Source of the DNA: JACQFK01 sp041482015
GTDB lineage: Bacteria > Planctomycetota > MHYJ01 > JACPRB01
Reading direction: 5' to 3'
Assembly (NCBI GenBank): GCA_041482015.1
Contig: JBGPCZ010000002.1
Span: forward strand, 40,613-104,612
Length of the DNA stretch: 64,000 nucleotides
This document shows, piece by piece, positions 36,901 through 44,919 of the stretch (position 1 is its first letter; each line of letters starts with the position of its first letter). Both the position numbers and the translations under genes were made by a program. The notes under the pieces are model-generated. The model worked only from the letters and a program-made list of their open reading frames with translations. It did not search any database and was not told the DNA's origin.

Positions 36901-37057
36901 GATAGAAACAGCACCGAACCTGGAGGTGCTGGACGAAGTGCGCGCCGCGCGCGACGATCTCGAGACGGCCGTGCGCCTGATGCCGTCGCTCGCCCCGTCG
37001 GTCCGGGACAGCCTGCAGGACTGCCGCGGCTACATCAAGCAGAAGGGCGGCGAGTAG
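33941..37057 (+). CDS. Ser/Thr protein kinase with TPR-like exported region
   Basis: A 1038-residue protein. Residues 1-115 are a helical N-terminal part. The kinase domain has GRGGMGVVY at 130-138, the ATP lysine (IALKL) at 152, HRDVKPQN at 246-253 and MDFGLA at 265-270. A membrane helix (GVAAVALVTGVLLP, about residues 420-435) is followed by an Ala/Lys-rich coiled coil and about 500 residues of tetratricopeptide-like repeats (HYRLGRMHRALMKDEDALREQ, AWYDVAITQANWGRKSEL, RIWTSRGSLKFNRAATL). The TPR part would lie outside and detect partner proteins. GTG overlaps the sigma stop; the frame open upstream of it is antisense or out of place. Confidence 0.93.
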   Translation: MKDLDPADEGTGTKRDELDVMVLSLAVVRKLITREEARTAVLRSGDTAAAARSLGLSQELSKEAAALARLPARERSECLEIFKDLFPLTRELAERPTLIEEGGAAPPASPAAPLAPGHRFGRYILQEELGRGGMGVVYKARDPEAGRTIALKLMLRADDPVEVRRFEREARTAIGLDHPNIVKVYEVGVHQNLPFIAMEFLPGRSLSSILDPHRPREERATLERAVGLIRDAALALGHAHERKVVHRDVKPQNIIVDDAGRVCVMDFGLAREMKRGLTVTSTGSVIGTPQYMSPEQAMGERERIGPRTDVWALGVMLYEVAARSAPFEGDTSAEVLHKVTHEDAVPVRKRNPAIARDLETVIMKCLEPEPADRYATGTKLAEDLGRYLDGVPITARPPSVFKRLRRKAARRKGILLAAAAGVAAVALVTGVLLPKLGSARHEADAANRAALEARKAVLDQLRQTTEAALSAALGFRQQGRLDEMGRYLKQTEEACRKAATELPDEAEPHYRLGRMHRALMKDEDALREQEKALALDPEYAPARYERVILNARRYRARVTQLETEARRDTGRRLAAMGGGEVKAGAGLETPKSADLASRDAKASALRAKLEEDLKAIETSKSMLERAQAQCARGLLQWATGDNLRALGTLLPLVEAKTPLEEAYEAVGSIEFWMGRFAESEKCWTAGIERDRGYVPFVGERGQTRAIWAHDPKTSAEESEKLWKGAAEDYQEVARRNPDRAQAWYDVAITQANWGRKSELRGGDPEPHYAAALPAYEEALKLDPSDDRIWTSRGSLKFNRAATLQEKGEPFEGLLLEAEADFEQALKRNPENAGAWCMKGFGKALRGMALGKRNDGTVAFYRSALSDLNEALKRTPDDLELWWLRVMARLAVADTLKEHKGDPRDEYRSAIEGLGEVIRRSEKKAEPLFVRGDTQLLWGNANVGKREDPAEHYRAAIEDFGKCLELDSANARAWRYRGAVRYYWARWMIETAPNLEVLDEVRAARDDLETAVRLMPSLAPSVRDSLQDCRGYIKQKGGE

Positions 37058-37066
37058 CCTCCCCGC

Positions 37067-40000
37067 TCACTTCTTGAAGAAGGCCGCCTTCGGATCGCCG
37101 CCCGCCTCGACGTAGGCCGCGAGGTCCAGGATCTCCTCCTTCTGGAGCGTGACGAGCACGCCCGCCGGCATCATCGAGAGCTCCGCCGCCTTGCGCGCCT
37201 GGATCTTCGACTTCGCCACCACCGTCACCTCGGCGGGCTTGAGCAGGTTGGCCACCAGGTGGATCGACTGGTCGTCCTCCTTCGCGATCAGGCCCGTCAG
37301 GACGTCTCCGTCCGTCGTCTGGAGAATCCACGTCTTGAACTGCTCGTTGATCTCCTTCGAGGGTTCGACGATCTGCAGGAGGAGCTTCTCGCCCTTGTAC
37401 TTCTCGGAGGCCTTCGTCAGGTCCGGGCCGATCTTCGCGCCCTCGCCCGCGATCGTGTGGCACTTGATGCAGCCCGCCGCGGCGAACATCTCCTTCCCGC
37501 GCGCGAATGAGCGGCCCGAGAGCGGCGCCTTGAAGTCGCCTTCGAAGTCCGTCATCGCCCACGTCTTGACGAAGGGCCTCGACGGACCCGACAGCGCGAT
37601 CTCCACCGGGGCGTCGTTGATCGCCGGGAGCGGCTGGCCCTTCTCGACCACGATCATCATCCCGTTCATCACCAGCCAGTGCCCCGGGAACGTGCAGACG
37701 TACGGATAGCGGCCGGGTTTGTCGGGCGCGGTGAACGAGAGCTTCGCCGACTGGCCGGGGGTCACCATCCGGGTCGCCCAGAGGATCTTCTTCGAGTCGG
37801 GGAGGTAATCCTTTGCCTGCCCCTCGAGGCCCATCTTCTCGGCGAGACCGCCCACCTCGGCCATTGCGCCCGGCTGCGTGATTACGAGGTTGTGCGGCAT
37901 GATGTCCGTGTTGTCGAAGAGGATCTCGACCGCCTTGCCCGCCTCGACGGCGATCTGCTTCCGGTCGAACTGCATCTGGTCGCGGACCGGGCGGATCACG
38001 ATGATGTTGACGTCGAGGCTCTTCAGCCGCGCGCGCGCCTGCTTCCCGTCGTCGTCGGACAGCAGCGACGCCAGGTCCTGCCCGAAACGGAGCGCGTCGA
38101 TCGCCGCGGGCGTCGTCCGCTGGTCCTGCGGCAGCGCCGTGACCCACGAGAGGATCGTGTCGATCAGCGTCTTCGCCCTCCCGGCGGGCCACGCCTTCCG
38201 GTCGACCAAGCGGATCGCCTCGAACGCGCTGCCGCGGTTCCGGCCGGCCTGGATTAGCGCCGCGAGGTCCTCGAACTTCTCCGTCTCGTGGCCGGGGATC
38301 GAGGAGAGCGAGCGGACCGCGACGTCCTGGAGCGTCTCCGCGCCGCCGCCCGTGCCGGTCGTGCCGGAGATGGGCTGCCTCGCGAAGCCGGGGCCCTGCC
38401 ACGCAGCCGAGAGACCGTGGCCGCCGCCGTTGTTGAAGTAGGTCACGACGATGGAGTGGGCGCCCGCGGAGAGCGGTGCCGTGCCGCTCTTTTCGCCCAT
38501 CCCGTGCAGGCCGTCGTTGTTCACGACCTCCTTGCCGTCGACGTAGAGCCGCGACCCGTCGTCCGAGGAGGTGAAGAAGGTGTACGCGCCGGCCGTCGGG
38601 GCATAGAGGCTCCCCGAGAAGCGCAGGCCGAACGGGTCCTCGGGCTTCTTGAGGAACGGGAGCTTGAGCGAAATCTCGGACGCGACCGCGGTCGTCTTCG
38701 GTTTCATCTTGTCGAAGACGTCGTTCTTCGCTCCGCCGGGGTTCTGGTCGTAATACTCGACCTTCAGCCCCTTCGCCTGGCCGGGCGGGGGCGCGGTCTC
38801 CGCGGTCTTGAGGTGGGCGGGCAGCTCCGCGAGGAGCGGCTTCACCCGCGCGTAGAGCCCGCTTTTGATCGCGGCGTCGGAAATGATCGGGATCGCGCGT
38901 AGGAATGCCGAGAGCCCCTCGGCCGTCTTTTCCGCGGCTCCATAAGGGGCGTCCGCCGTGCCGAGGAACGTCACCCACGCGGCGTAGCCGCACTGCCGCG
39001 CCTCGGGGGTCGAGCCCGAGATCGCGAGCGCCATGATCCGGTCGCCGGCCTTGAAGAGGTCCTGCTTCGGGTTCTCGACGAGCATCCGGCCGAGCTCCGG
39101 CGTCACGTGCGGGCCGTGCTCGCCGGGGTCGGGGCGGCCGATGACGTCGACCAGGACGTTGATCTCGTCCGCGCCGCGCAGCTTCGTAAGGGTCGCGAGC
39201 GCCTCGCGCCGCGTCTCCAGCGGGATGCCCATCCGCGTCAGCTGCGCCATGCAGACCGCCTGCGTCCGGGGCATCTTCGCGAGGTCGGCGTTGCTCACCG
39301 TGGCGAGCAGGAATTCGGCGGCCGCGGGGTTGTCGCCGGAGACCTTGAGCTTGCCCTCCCTGAGCGCCGTCTTCCAATGGGCGTCCAGCGTCTGCATCGT
39401 CTCCTTGAGGCAGAACTCGAGCAGCGGGTCGCGCGGGCGCTTCAGGACCTCGAGCGCGATCGCCGCGGCCTGGCCGTCCTGGAACTCGCTGCAGGCGACG
39501 ACCGCCTCGAGCCGCACGCGCGGGTGCTCGTCGTTGGCCTGGACCGCGAGGAGGTCGAGCGGTTGTGCCACCCGGTCGCGCATCCACCGGAGGACGCGCG
39601 TCGCGGCGGCGCGGGCCCGCGGCTCGGGCGATCGGAGCACCTTCTTGAGGAGCTCCTCGTCCATGACGTTGTGGCTCTCGTGGAGCCAGAGGGCCTCGAG
39701 CACGTGGTGCTCGTAGTCCGGGTCGTTCTTGTCGAGCGCGGCCAGCCACGTCCTGCAGGCGGCGATCACGTCGGCCGTCTTCCGGCCGCTCAACTCGATC
39801 CGCGCGCGGGCGCGGACGCGGTCCTCGGGGGACTTGAGGAGGTCCAGCAGCTTCGCGAGCGGCTGTCCCGCGACGGGCTCGGGCTTGAGGAGCGGGCGCG
39901 AGGGATACGTCACGCGGTAGACGCGGCCGTGGACGTGGTCGCGGCTCGGGTCGCGCAGGTTGTGCTGCATGTGGCCGATGATCGGATTCTGCCAGTCGGT

Positions 40001-41986
40001 GAAGTAGAGCGCGCCGTCGGGGCCGATCTCCATGGCCGCGGGCCGGAAGTTCGGGTCGGAGGATTGGACGAGGGGCGCCATCTCGGTGCCCTTGTAGCCT
40101 GAGCCCTGCTCCTCGAACTTGTACTGGAGGATGCCCTGGAAGCCGATCACGTTGGCGACGAGAAAGTTGCCCTGGAGCTCGTCGGGGAAGTGGCGGCTCG
40201 AGAGGAACTCGGTGCCGGGGCAGGGGCGCGTGCGTTGCTGGTAGGGCTTCGGCGGCCGGCCGTGCTTCTTCGGGAAGTCGACGTGGCCGCTGAACGAGAC
40301 GCCGTCGTAGGTGTCGGCGCCCGTGCCGTCGGTCACGAAGTCCGACCCCCAGCGGTTGAAGACGTGGCCGTGCGGGTTGGCGAATCCAAAGGAGACGTAG
40401 ACCTCGAACTTCTGGGTCCGTGGCTCGTAGCGGAAGACGCCGGCGTTCGCGCACCGCTGCGGCGGGCCGTAGGGCGTCTCGACCTGCGTGTGGTGGAACG
40501 TGCCTTCCTGCCAGTAGAAGGATCCGCCCGGGTCCATCACGAAGCTGTTGGACGTGTGGTGCGTGTCGGCGGTGTCCATGCCGTGGATCAGCGTCTCGCG
40601 GATGTCCGCCTTGTCGCCGCCCGTCGAGTCCTTGAGGAAGAGGATCTCCGGGCACATCGCGACGATGACCCCGCCGTTCCAGAACTGGAAGCCCGTGGGG
40701 TTGTGCAGGTGATCGGCGAAGACGGTGCACTTGTCGGCCACGCCGTCTCCGTCGGTGTCCTCGAGGATGAGGAGCTTGTCGTTCATCTCGTCCTTCGGCT
40801 TCCAGTGCGGGTAGGAGGGCCAGGCGGTGACCCAGCAGCGGCCCTTCGCGTCGAACGCCATCTGCTGGGGCTTGATGAGGTCGGGGAACTGTTCCTCCGA
40901 GGCGAAGAGGCTGACCTTCATCCCCTCGTGGACCTGCATCTTCGAGATCTCCTCCTGGCCGGAGAGGAAGACGTGCGCGCCGTTGGCGCCGGCGCCGGGC
41001 TTGTTGGTGGTGACGGGGACGAAGGCCGGGGTGTTCGAGTCGTCGACCTTGAGGTCCTTGCCCTGGGCCGCGGCCCAGATCCGCGGGTCGCGGTTGGCGG
41101 TCATGGCGTCGAGGATCTCCATCTCGCGCTGGGCGACGACGCGGTTGGTCTGGCCCTGGACGAACTTGAGGTCGGCGCGGCCGCCGAAGATCGAGAAGCC
41201 GTCGGTCGTGCGGTAGCGGTTGTACCAGTGGAAGTTCTTGTCGAGGACCGCCTGGCGGATCTTCTCGAGCGTCGCGGTCTCGCGCGCGGCGGGCGGAGGC
41301 CCGAAGAGCGCGGCGTCGATGACCTCGGCGACCTGGCGGTTCCCCTCGTGGGTGAGGTGGATGCCGTTGATCGTGAGCGGCCGGGGGGCCGAGGCGTAGA
41401 GCTTCTGCGAGGGATGGAAGAGGTCGACGAAGGTCGCGCCGTTCGCTTTCGCGACCTCGCCCATGGCCTTGGTGTAGAGCTCGAGGTTCGGGTTGGTCTT
41501 CGATCCGTCGGGGAGGTTGGGGTCCTTCGTGTTCTCGTGGGCGATGGGGGAGAGGAGGACGAGGCGCGGGGCGCCCTTGCCGCCGAGCTTCGCGGAGAGG
41601 GTGTTCTTGATGAAGGCCTCGAGGTCCTTGCGGAACTTGTCGAGGCCCGCCTCGCCGGCGAAGGACTCGTTGGCGCCGAAGAAGGCGAAGACCGCGTCGG
41701 TCTTGTTCGCGGTCATCCACTGCTCGGGGCTGCCGAAGTTGGCGGAGCGGAGGCGGAGCGTCAGCTCGTCGCCGGAGAACCCGAGGTCGCGGACGACGAT
41801 CTCGTGCTGCGGGAAGCGGCCCTGGAGGAGCGTTTCGAGCCACCCGTCGTGCTGCTGCCGGTCGGCGAGCGTGTTGCCGATGATGGAGACGTGGTCGCCC
41901 TTCTCGAGCTTGAAGGGGGCGGCGTCCTGGGCGGGCGCGGGACCGAGCGTTGCGAGAACGGCGAGGATGACGGGCAGGTGCTTCAT
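37067..41986 (-). CDS. giant exported redox protein: SGNH-like / PVC beta-propeller / HEAT / PA14 / cupredoxin / cytochrome c
   Basis: A 1639-residue protein with signal peptide (1-20). About 30-225: SGNH hydrolase-like fold (IIGNTL, FFGANES, INGIHLTHEG). About 355-695: PVC-type beta-propeller dehydrogenase repeats (LLILEDTDGDGVADKCTVF, EIGPDGALYFTDWQNPIIG). About 710-1050: HEAT-like helices. About 1075-1205: PA14 (YTFFTSSDDGSRLYVDGKEV). About 1330-1447: cupredoxin with azurin-type copper ligands His1365 (MPHN), Cys1431 and His1436 (CTFPGH) and Met1440. About 1495-1620: c-type cytochrome with CIKCH at 1506-1510. Sugar or alcohol oxidation with electron transfer from propeller to copper and heme is plausible. 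GGAGG lies before the ATG. The gene is convergent with the TPR kinase. Confidence 0.93.
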   Translation of the reverse strand: MKHLPVILAVLATLGPAPAQDAAPFKLEKGDHVSIIGNTLADRQQHDGWLETLLQGRFPQHEIVVRDLGFSGDELTLRLRSANFGSPEQWMTANKTDAVFAFFGANESFAGEAGLDKFRKDLEAFIKNTLSAKLGGKGAPRLVLLSPIAHENTKDPNLPDGSKTNPNLELYTKAMGEVAKANGATFVDLFHPSQKLYASAPRPLTINGIHLTHEGNRQVAEVIDAALFGPPPAARETATLEKIRQAVLDKNFHWYNRYRTTDGFSIFGGRADLKFVQGQTNRVVAQREMEILDAMTANRDPRIWAAAQGKDLKVDDSNTPAFVPVTTNKPGAGANGAHVFLSGQEEISKMQVHEGMKVSLFASEEQFPDLIKPQQMAFDAKGRCWVTAWPSYPHWKPKDEMNDKLLILEDTDGDGVADKCTVFADHLHNPTGFQFWNGGVIVAMCPEILFLKDSTGGDKADIRETLIHGMDTADTHHTSNSFVMDPGGSFYWQEGTFHHTQVETPYGPPQRCANAGVFRYEPRTQKFEVYVSFGFANPHGHVFNRWGSDFVTDGTGADTYDGVSFSGHVDFPKKHGRPPKPYQQRTRPCPGTEFLSSRHFPDELQGNFLVANVIGFQGILQYKFEEQGSGYKGTEMAPLVQSSDPNFRPAAMEIGPDGALYFTDWQNPIIGHMQHNLRDPSRDHVHGRVYRVTYPSRPLLKPEPVAGQPLAKLLDLLKSPEDRVRARARIELSGRKTADVIAACRTWLAALDKNDPDYEHHVLEALWLHESHNVMDEELLKKVLRSPEPRARAAATRVLRWMRDRVAQPLDLLAVQANDEHPRVRLEAVVACSEFQDGQAAAIALEVLKRPRDPLLEFCLKETMQTLDAHWKTALREGKLKVSGDNPAAAEFLLATVSNADLAKMPRTQAVCMAQLTRMGIPLETRREALATLTKLRGADEINVLVDVIGRPDPGEHGPHVTPELGRMLVENPKQDLFKAGDRIMALAISGSTPEARQCGYAAWVTFLGTADAPYGAAEKTAEGLSAFLRAIPIISDAAIKSGLYARVKPLLAELPAHLKTAETAPPPGQAKGLKVEYYDQNPGGAKNDVFDKMKPKTTAVASEISLKLPFLKKPEDPFGLRFSGSLYAPTAGAYTFFTSSDDGSRLYVDGKEVVNNDGLHGMGEKSGTAPLSAGAHSIVVTYFNNGGGHGLSAAWQGPGFARQPISGTTGTGGGAETLQDVAVRSLSSIPGHETEKFEDLAALIQAGRNRGSAFEAIRLVDRKAWPAGRAKTLIDTILSWVTALPQDQRTTPAAIDALRFGQDLASLLSDDDGKQARARLKSLDVNIIVIRPVRDQMQFDRKQIAVEAGKAVEILFDNTDIMPHNLVITQPGAMAEVGGLAEKMGLEGQAKDYLPDSKKILWATRMVTPGQSAKLSFTAPDKPGRYPYVCTFPGHWLVMNGMMIVVEKGQPLPAINDAPVEIALSGPSRPFVKTWAMTDFEGDFKAPLSGRSFARGKEMFAAAGCIKCHTIAGEGAKIGPDLTKASEKYKGEKLLLQIVEPSKEINEQFKTWILQTTDGDVLTGLIAKEDDQSIHLVANLLKPAEVTVVAKSKIQARKAAELSMMPAGVLVTLQKEEILDLAAYVEAGGDPKAAFFKK

Positions 41987-42130
41987 CGCGATGGCCTCCG
42001 TGCGGCCGCGGTCGTTCCGCGGCCCATGTCTCTTACGTAAAGGCGGCGCGCGCGGAGGTGCGAGGTTCGCATCCCCGGTCCCCGGCCCCGCCGGATCATC
42101 ATAGATAGCCCATCCGGGGCGACTTTGTAG

Positions 42131-42165
42131 GTGATAAGCCGAGCGCGGCGCACCCGGCTTATCAC
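42131..42165 (-). terminator. stem-loop at the end of hrpB
   Basis: GTGATAAGCCG (42131-42141) pairs perfectly with CGGCTTATCAC (42155-42165) around a 13-nt loop. It includes the hrpB stop codon and lies between hrpB and the promoter region of the 37067-41986 gene on the same strand. No U-run follows, so termination is probable but not certain. Confidence 0.45.
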
Positions 42166-44666
42166 TTCCATTCGTGTCTCGGGTACTTGCGCTGGAGCTC
42201 CTTCTTGAGCTTCGGGTAGTGCTCCGTCCAGAAGCCGGCGAGGTCCTGGGTGATCTGGACGGGGCGGTGGCTGGGGGCGAGGATGTGGACGAGGGGCGCG
42301 ACGCGGCCGAGCGCGATCTTGGGGACTTGCGTCACGCCGAACAGCTCCTGGATCCGCGCCGAGACATACGGCGGGCCGTCCGGGACGTACGTCACCCGCG
42401 GTGTCCGTCCGTTCGAGAGCGCCAACCGCTCCGGCGCGTGCTTTTCCACGAGATCCGCGATCGCGGGGTTGAGCCACCCTTTGAAGACCGGCAGGACCGG
42501 CCGCGCCTTGATTTCCTTGTGGCTCGACGCCCCGTGGCAGATCTGCTCGACCAGGGTCCGCCGCTCCGCGTCGCCGATCGGAGAGACCTCGAGTTCGGGG
42601 CACGTTCGCGCGACCAGGTTCACCCTCTGGATCCACTGGTCGGCCGCGGCATCCCAATGGTCGAGCTTGAGACGCCCCGCGAGCACCTCCTCCGCCAGGA
42701 GCCGTGCCCCCTCGTCCCCCGGCGGGGCGTCGACCTTCTTCTTCTCGATCGCCAGGCCGCGGAAGCAGGTCCACTCCTCCGCGTAGACCCGCTTCGCCGC
42801 GGGCTCATAGTGGACGTGCGGCTTCCGCGTGAAGTCGCCGGGGAAGAACTCGCGCAACCACGCAGGCTCGATCGCGGTCGCGAGGCTGAGGATCGTCTGG
42901 AGCTCCTTCCCCTCGACTTCGCGGACCTCGGCCACGACGAGAAGCGGTGACGTCCGCACCGCGCTTTCCTTCGCCAGCGTCCCCGATCGGCCGTGGACGA
43001 GCTCGCACCGGAGCGTCCCTTCGTCGAGCCGCCGTGCCACGCGGTCGGAGAAGCCGATCAGGATGCACTTCCGGAGCGTGTCGTCGGTCTTCTCCCGCGG
43101 CTTCGTGTCGAGCCCTTCCTTTTCGGCGATCCCGAGGAACTGCTCGAAGAGCGGGCCCACCTGTCGCGCCGTCTGCGCGTGGATCCCCGCCCGCCGGCAG
43201 ACGTCGAGCGAAAAATCGCCCTTCTCCGCCCAGGCGTAGGCCTTCATCACGAACTCGAAGTCCGACGACGCGCGGCCGCCGAAGCGCTGCTCGCGGAACC
43301 GGTCGGTCTCGCGATCGACATTGCGGATCAGGAGATCGCGCCCCTGCGTGAGCGCCGCGACGAGCGCGGCTTCCCGCACGCAGCCGTGCTCCTGCGCCGC
43401 CAGGAGCATCCGCGCGTACCGGGGATGGAGAGGGAAGGCGAGCATGCGGCGGCCGAGCGGGGTGATCCTCCCGTCCTTGAGCGCCTCGAGATCGTGAAGC
43501 AGCGTCTCCGCGTGGGCGAGCGACTTCTCGTCGGGCGCCTCGAGCCAGCGGAATGCGCGAAGATCGTCGACGCCCGCGTCCTTGAGCGTGAGGACGACCT
43601 CCGAGAGATCGAGTCGTTTGACCTCCGGCACCTCGCGGGCCGCGCGCGTCTCGCGCTCGCTCCAGAGCCGGACGCACGTCCCGGGCGCCGTGCGGCCCGC
43701 GCGCCCGGCCCGCTGGTCGGCCGAGGCGCGGCTGATCTTCTCGACGAGGAGCGTGTTGATCCCGCGATAGGGGTCGTAGCGTGGGATCCGGGCGAGGCCG
43801 CTGTCGATGACCAGGCGGACGCCGTCGATGGTAAGCGACGTCTCGGCCACGTTCGTCGCGACCACGACCTTGCGCTGCGGGTACCGCGCGACGGCGGCGT
43901 CCTGGTCGCGCGGCGAGAGCTCGCCGTGAAGCGGAAGGAGGAGGACCCCTTTGGACTCCGGCCGCGCGCGGATCGCCTCGATCGTCCGCGCGATTTCGTA
44001 GCCGCCCGGCATGAAGACGAGAGCGTCGCCCCCGCCGTCCCACCCCGCGAACGCGTCGGCCGCCTGCTCCCAGGCGGGCACGTCCTCCTTTGAGCTGGCG
44101 TACCGGATGGAGACGGGGAAGACGCGGCCTTCGGAGACCAGCCGCGCGCACGGCTTCATATAGGTTTCGAGACGGTCGCCGTCGAGCGTGGCCGACATGA
44201 CGGCGAGGAGCAGGTCGGGTCGCGAGCGTTCCTGGAGGTCGAGCGCGCGGGCGAGCGTGATGTCGCCGTACAAATGGCGCTCGTGGAATTCGTCGAAGAG
44301 GATGGCCGCGACGCCCACGAGCGAGGGATCCTGGATCATGCGGCGGAGGAGGATGCCCTCGGTGACGTAGAGGATCTTCGTCTGCGGGCCCGAGACGGTG
44401 TCGAGCCGCACCTGGTAGCCGACCTCGCGGCCGAGGGTGACACCGAGCTCCCCGGCCACGCGCGCCGCGAGGAGCCGCGCGGCGATCCGCCGCGGCTGGA
44501 GGATGACGACCTGCCCGCGCTCGAGCAGCCCGTGCTTGAGGAGCATCTGGGGGACCTGGGTCGATTTGCCCGAGCCCGTGGGCGCCGAGAGGATGAGCCG
44601 CCGCGTCTCCTCCAGGCGCGCGACGATCTCGGTCTCGATGTCGTAGATGGGGAGCCGGTCGGCCAT
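42162..44666 (-). CDS. hrpB: ATP-dependent RNA helicase HrpB
   Basis: An 834-residue DEAH-box helicase. Walker A is APTGSGKST, the DEAH box reads DEFHER, motif III is SATLD, and VVATNVAETSLTIDGV plus QRAGRAGRTAPGTCVRLW are motifs V and VI. The C-terminal HrpB-specific region includes LHPRYARMLLAAQEHG and the terminal ELFGVTQVPKIALGRVAPLVHILAPSHRPVQITQDLAGFW. RNA targets in bacteria are poorly defined. ATG 44666 (MADRLPIYD) is used because the helicase fold starts there; a start at 44714 is possible. The gene is divergent from the tetra-cysteine ORF, and its own start region overlaps that promoter. Confidence 0.95.
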   Translation of the reverse strand: MADRLPIYDIETEIVARLEETRRLILSAPTGSGKSTQVPQMLLKHGLLERGQVVILQPRRIAARLLAARVAGELGVTLGREVGYQVRLDTVSGPQTKILYVTEGILLRRMIQDPSLVGVAAILFDEFHERHLYGDITLARALDLQERSRPDLLLAVMSATLDGDRLETYMKPCARLVSEGRVFPVSIRYASSKEDVPAWEQAADAFAGWDGGGDALVFMPGGYEIARTIEAIRARPESKGVLLLPLHGELSPRDQDAAVARYPQRKVVVATNVAETSLTIDGVRLVIDSGLARIPRYDPYRGINTLLVEKISRASADQRAGRAGRTAPGTCVRLWSERETRAAREVPEVKRLDLSEVVLTLKDAGVDDLRAFRWLEAPDEKSLAHAETLLHDLEALKDGRITPLGRRMLAFPLHPRYARMLLAAQEHGCVREAALVAALTQGRDLLIRNVDRETDRFREQRFGGRASSDFEFVMKAYAWAEKGDFSLDVCRRAGIHAQTARQVGPLFEQFLGIAEKEGLDTKPREKTDDTLRKCILIGFSDRVARRLDEGTLRCELVHGRSGTLAKESAVRTSPLLVVAEVREVEGKELQTILSLATAIEPAWLREFFPGDFTRKPHVHYEPAAKRVYAEEWTCFRGLAIEKKKVDAPPGDEGARLLAEEVLAGRLKLDHWDAAADQWIQRVNLVARTCPELEVSPIGDAERRTLVEQICHGASSHKEIKARPVLPVFKGWLNPAIADLVEKHAPERLALSNGRTPRVTYVPDGPPYVSARIQELFGVTQVPKIALGRVAPLVHILAPSHRPVQITQDLAGFWTEHYPKLKKELQRKYPRHEWK

Positions 44667-44683
44667 GGGCCAACCATCGTAAC

Positions 44684-44711
44684 TTGACTTTTCCGCGGAC
44701 GAAGGCATAAT
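44684..44711 (+). promoter_or_regulatory. sigma70-type promoter for the tetra-cysteine ORF and porin
   Basis: TTGACT (44684-44689), 16-bp spacer, CATAAT (44706-44711). Transcription should start at about 44718-44720, which is at or two bases before GTG 44720. No Shine-Dalgarno sequence exists, so the small ORF would be translated from a leaderless mRNA. Confidence 0.65.
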
Positions 44712-44719
44712 CACCGGCC

Positions 44720-44815
44720 GTGAGAAACCTCACCTTCGCCGGGACGCTCGGCTCCTGCTGTTGCTGTAGGTCGGGAGCCGACGGCGGGGATTCTCACGTC
44801 GCCACCAGGGCCTAA
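44720..44815 (+). CDS. 31-residue tetra-cysteine leader peptide
   Basis: The ORF (GTG start, TAA stop) encodes MRNLTFAGTLGSCCCCRS followed by 13 residues ending in ATRA. Codons 13-16 are TGC TGT TGC TGT, four cysteines in a row, placed 104 nt before the porin start. A sigma70 promoter puts the transcript start at the GTG, so it is leaderless. Polycysteine leaderless ORFs are known cysteine-responsive attenuators in mycobacteria; here the layout is the same. When charged tRNA-Cys is scarce the ribosome would stall on the Cys run and alter RNA structure downstream. The peptide itself is probably not functional. Expression is inferred from architecture only. Confidence 0.65.
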   Translation: MRNLTFAGTLGSCCCCRSGADGGDSHVATRA

Positions 44816-44904
44816 GCCGGTCCCTCTCGGAACCGCGCGCTGACTCTCCCCTCCCCAGGCTCCCTCATCTTCTCTCTGTCGATCAGGATTCGTCCCGGAC
44901 CGGC
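44816..44904 (+). promoter_or_regulatory. alternative RNA stems between tetra-cysteine ORF and porin
   Basis: GCCGGTCC (44816-44823), right after the ORF stop, can pair with the nearby segment around GGAACCG (about 44833-44839, one mismatch) or perfectly with GGACCGGC (44897-44904), which lies just before the porin Shine-Dalgarno AAGGGGAAG (44909-44917). The two pairings exclude each other, as in an attenuator. The segment between them is pyrimidine-rich (CTCTCCCCTCCCC), a possible Rho-loading or anti-Shine-Dalgarno stretch. Inferred by eye only. Confidence 0.4.
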
Positions 44905-44919
44905 CATGAAGGGGAAGCC

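Noticed and set aside
42040..42110. Stretch containing GGTTCGCATCC, like a tRNA T-loop
   Set aside because: No 7-bp acceptor stem, no anticodon stem and no D-loop GG; it folds as a simple local hairpin instead.
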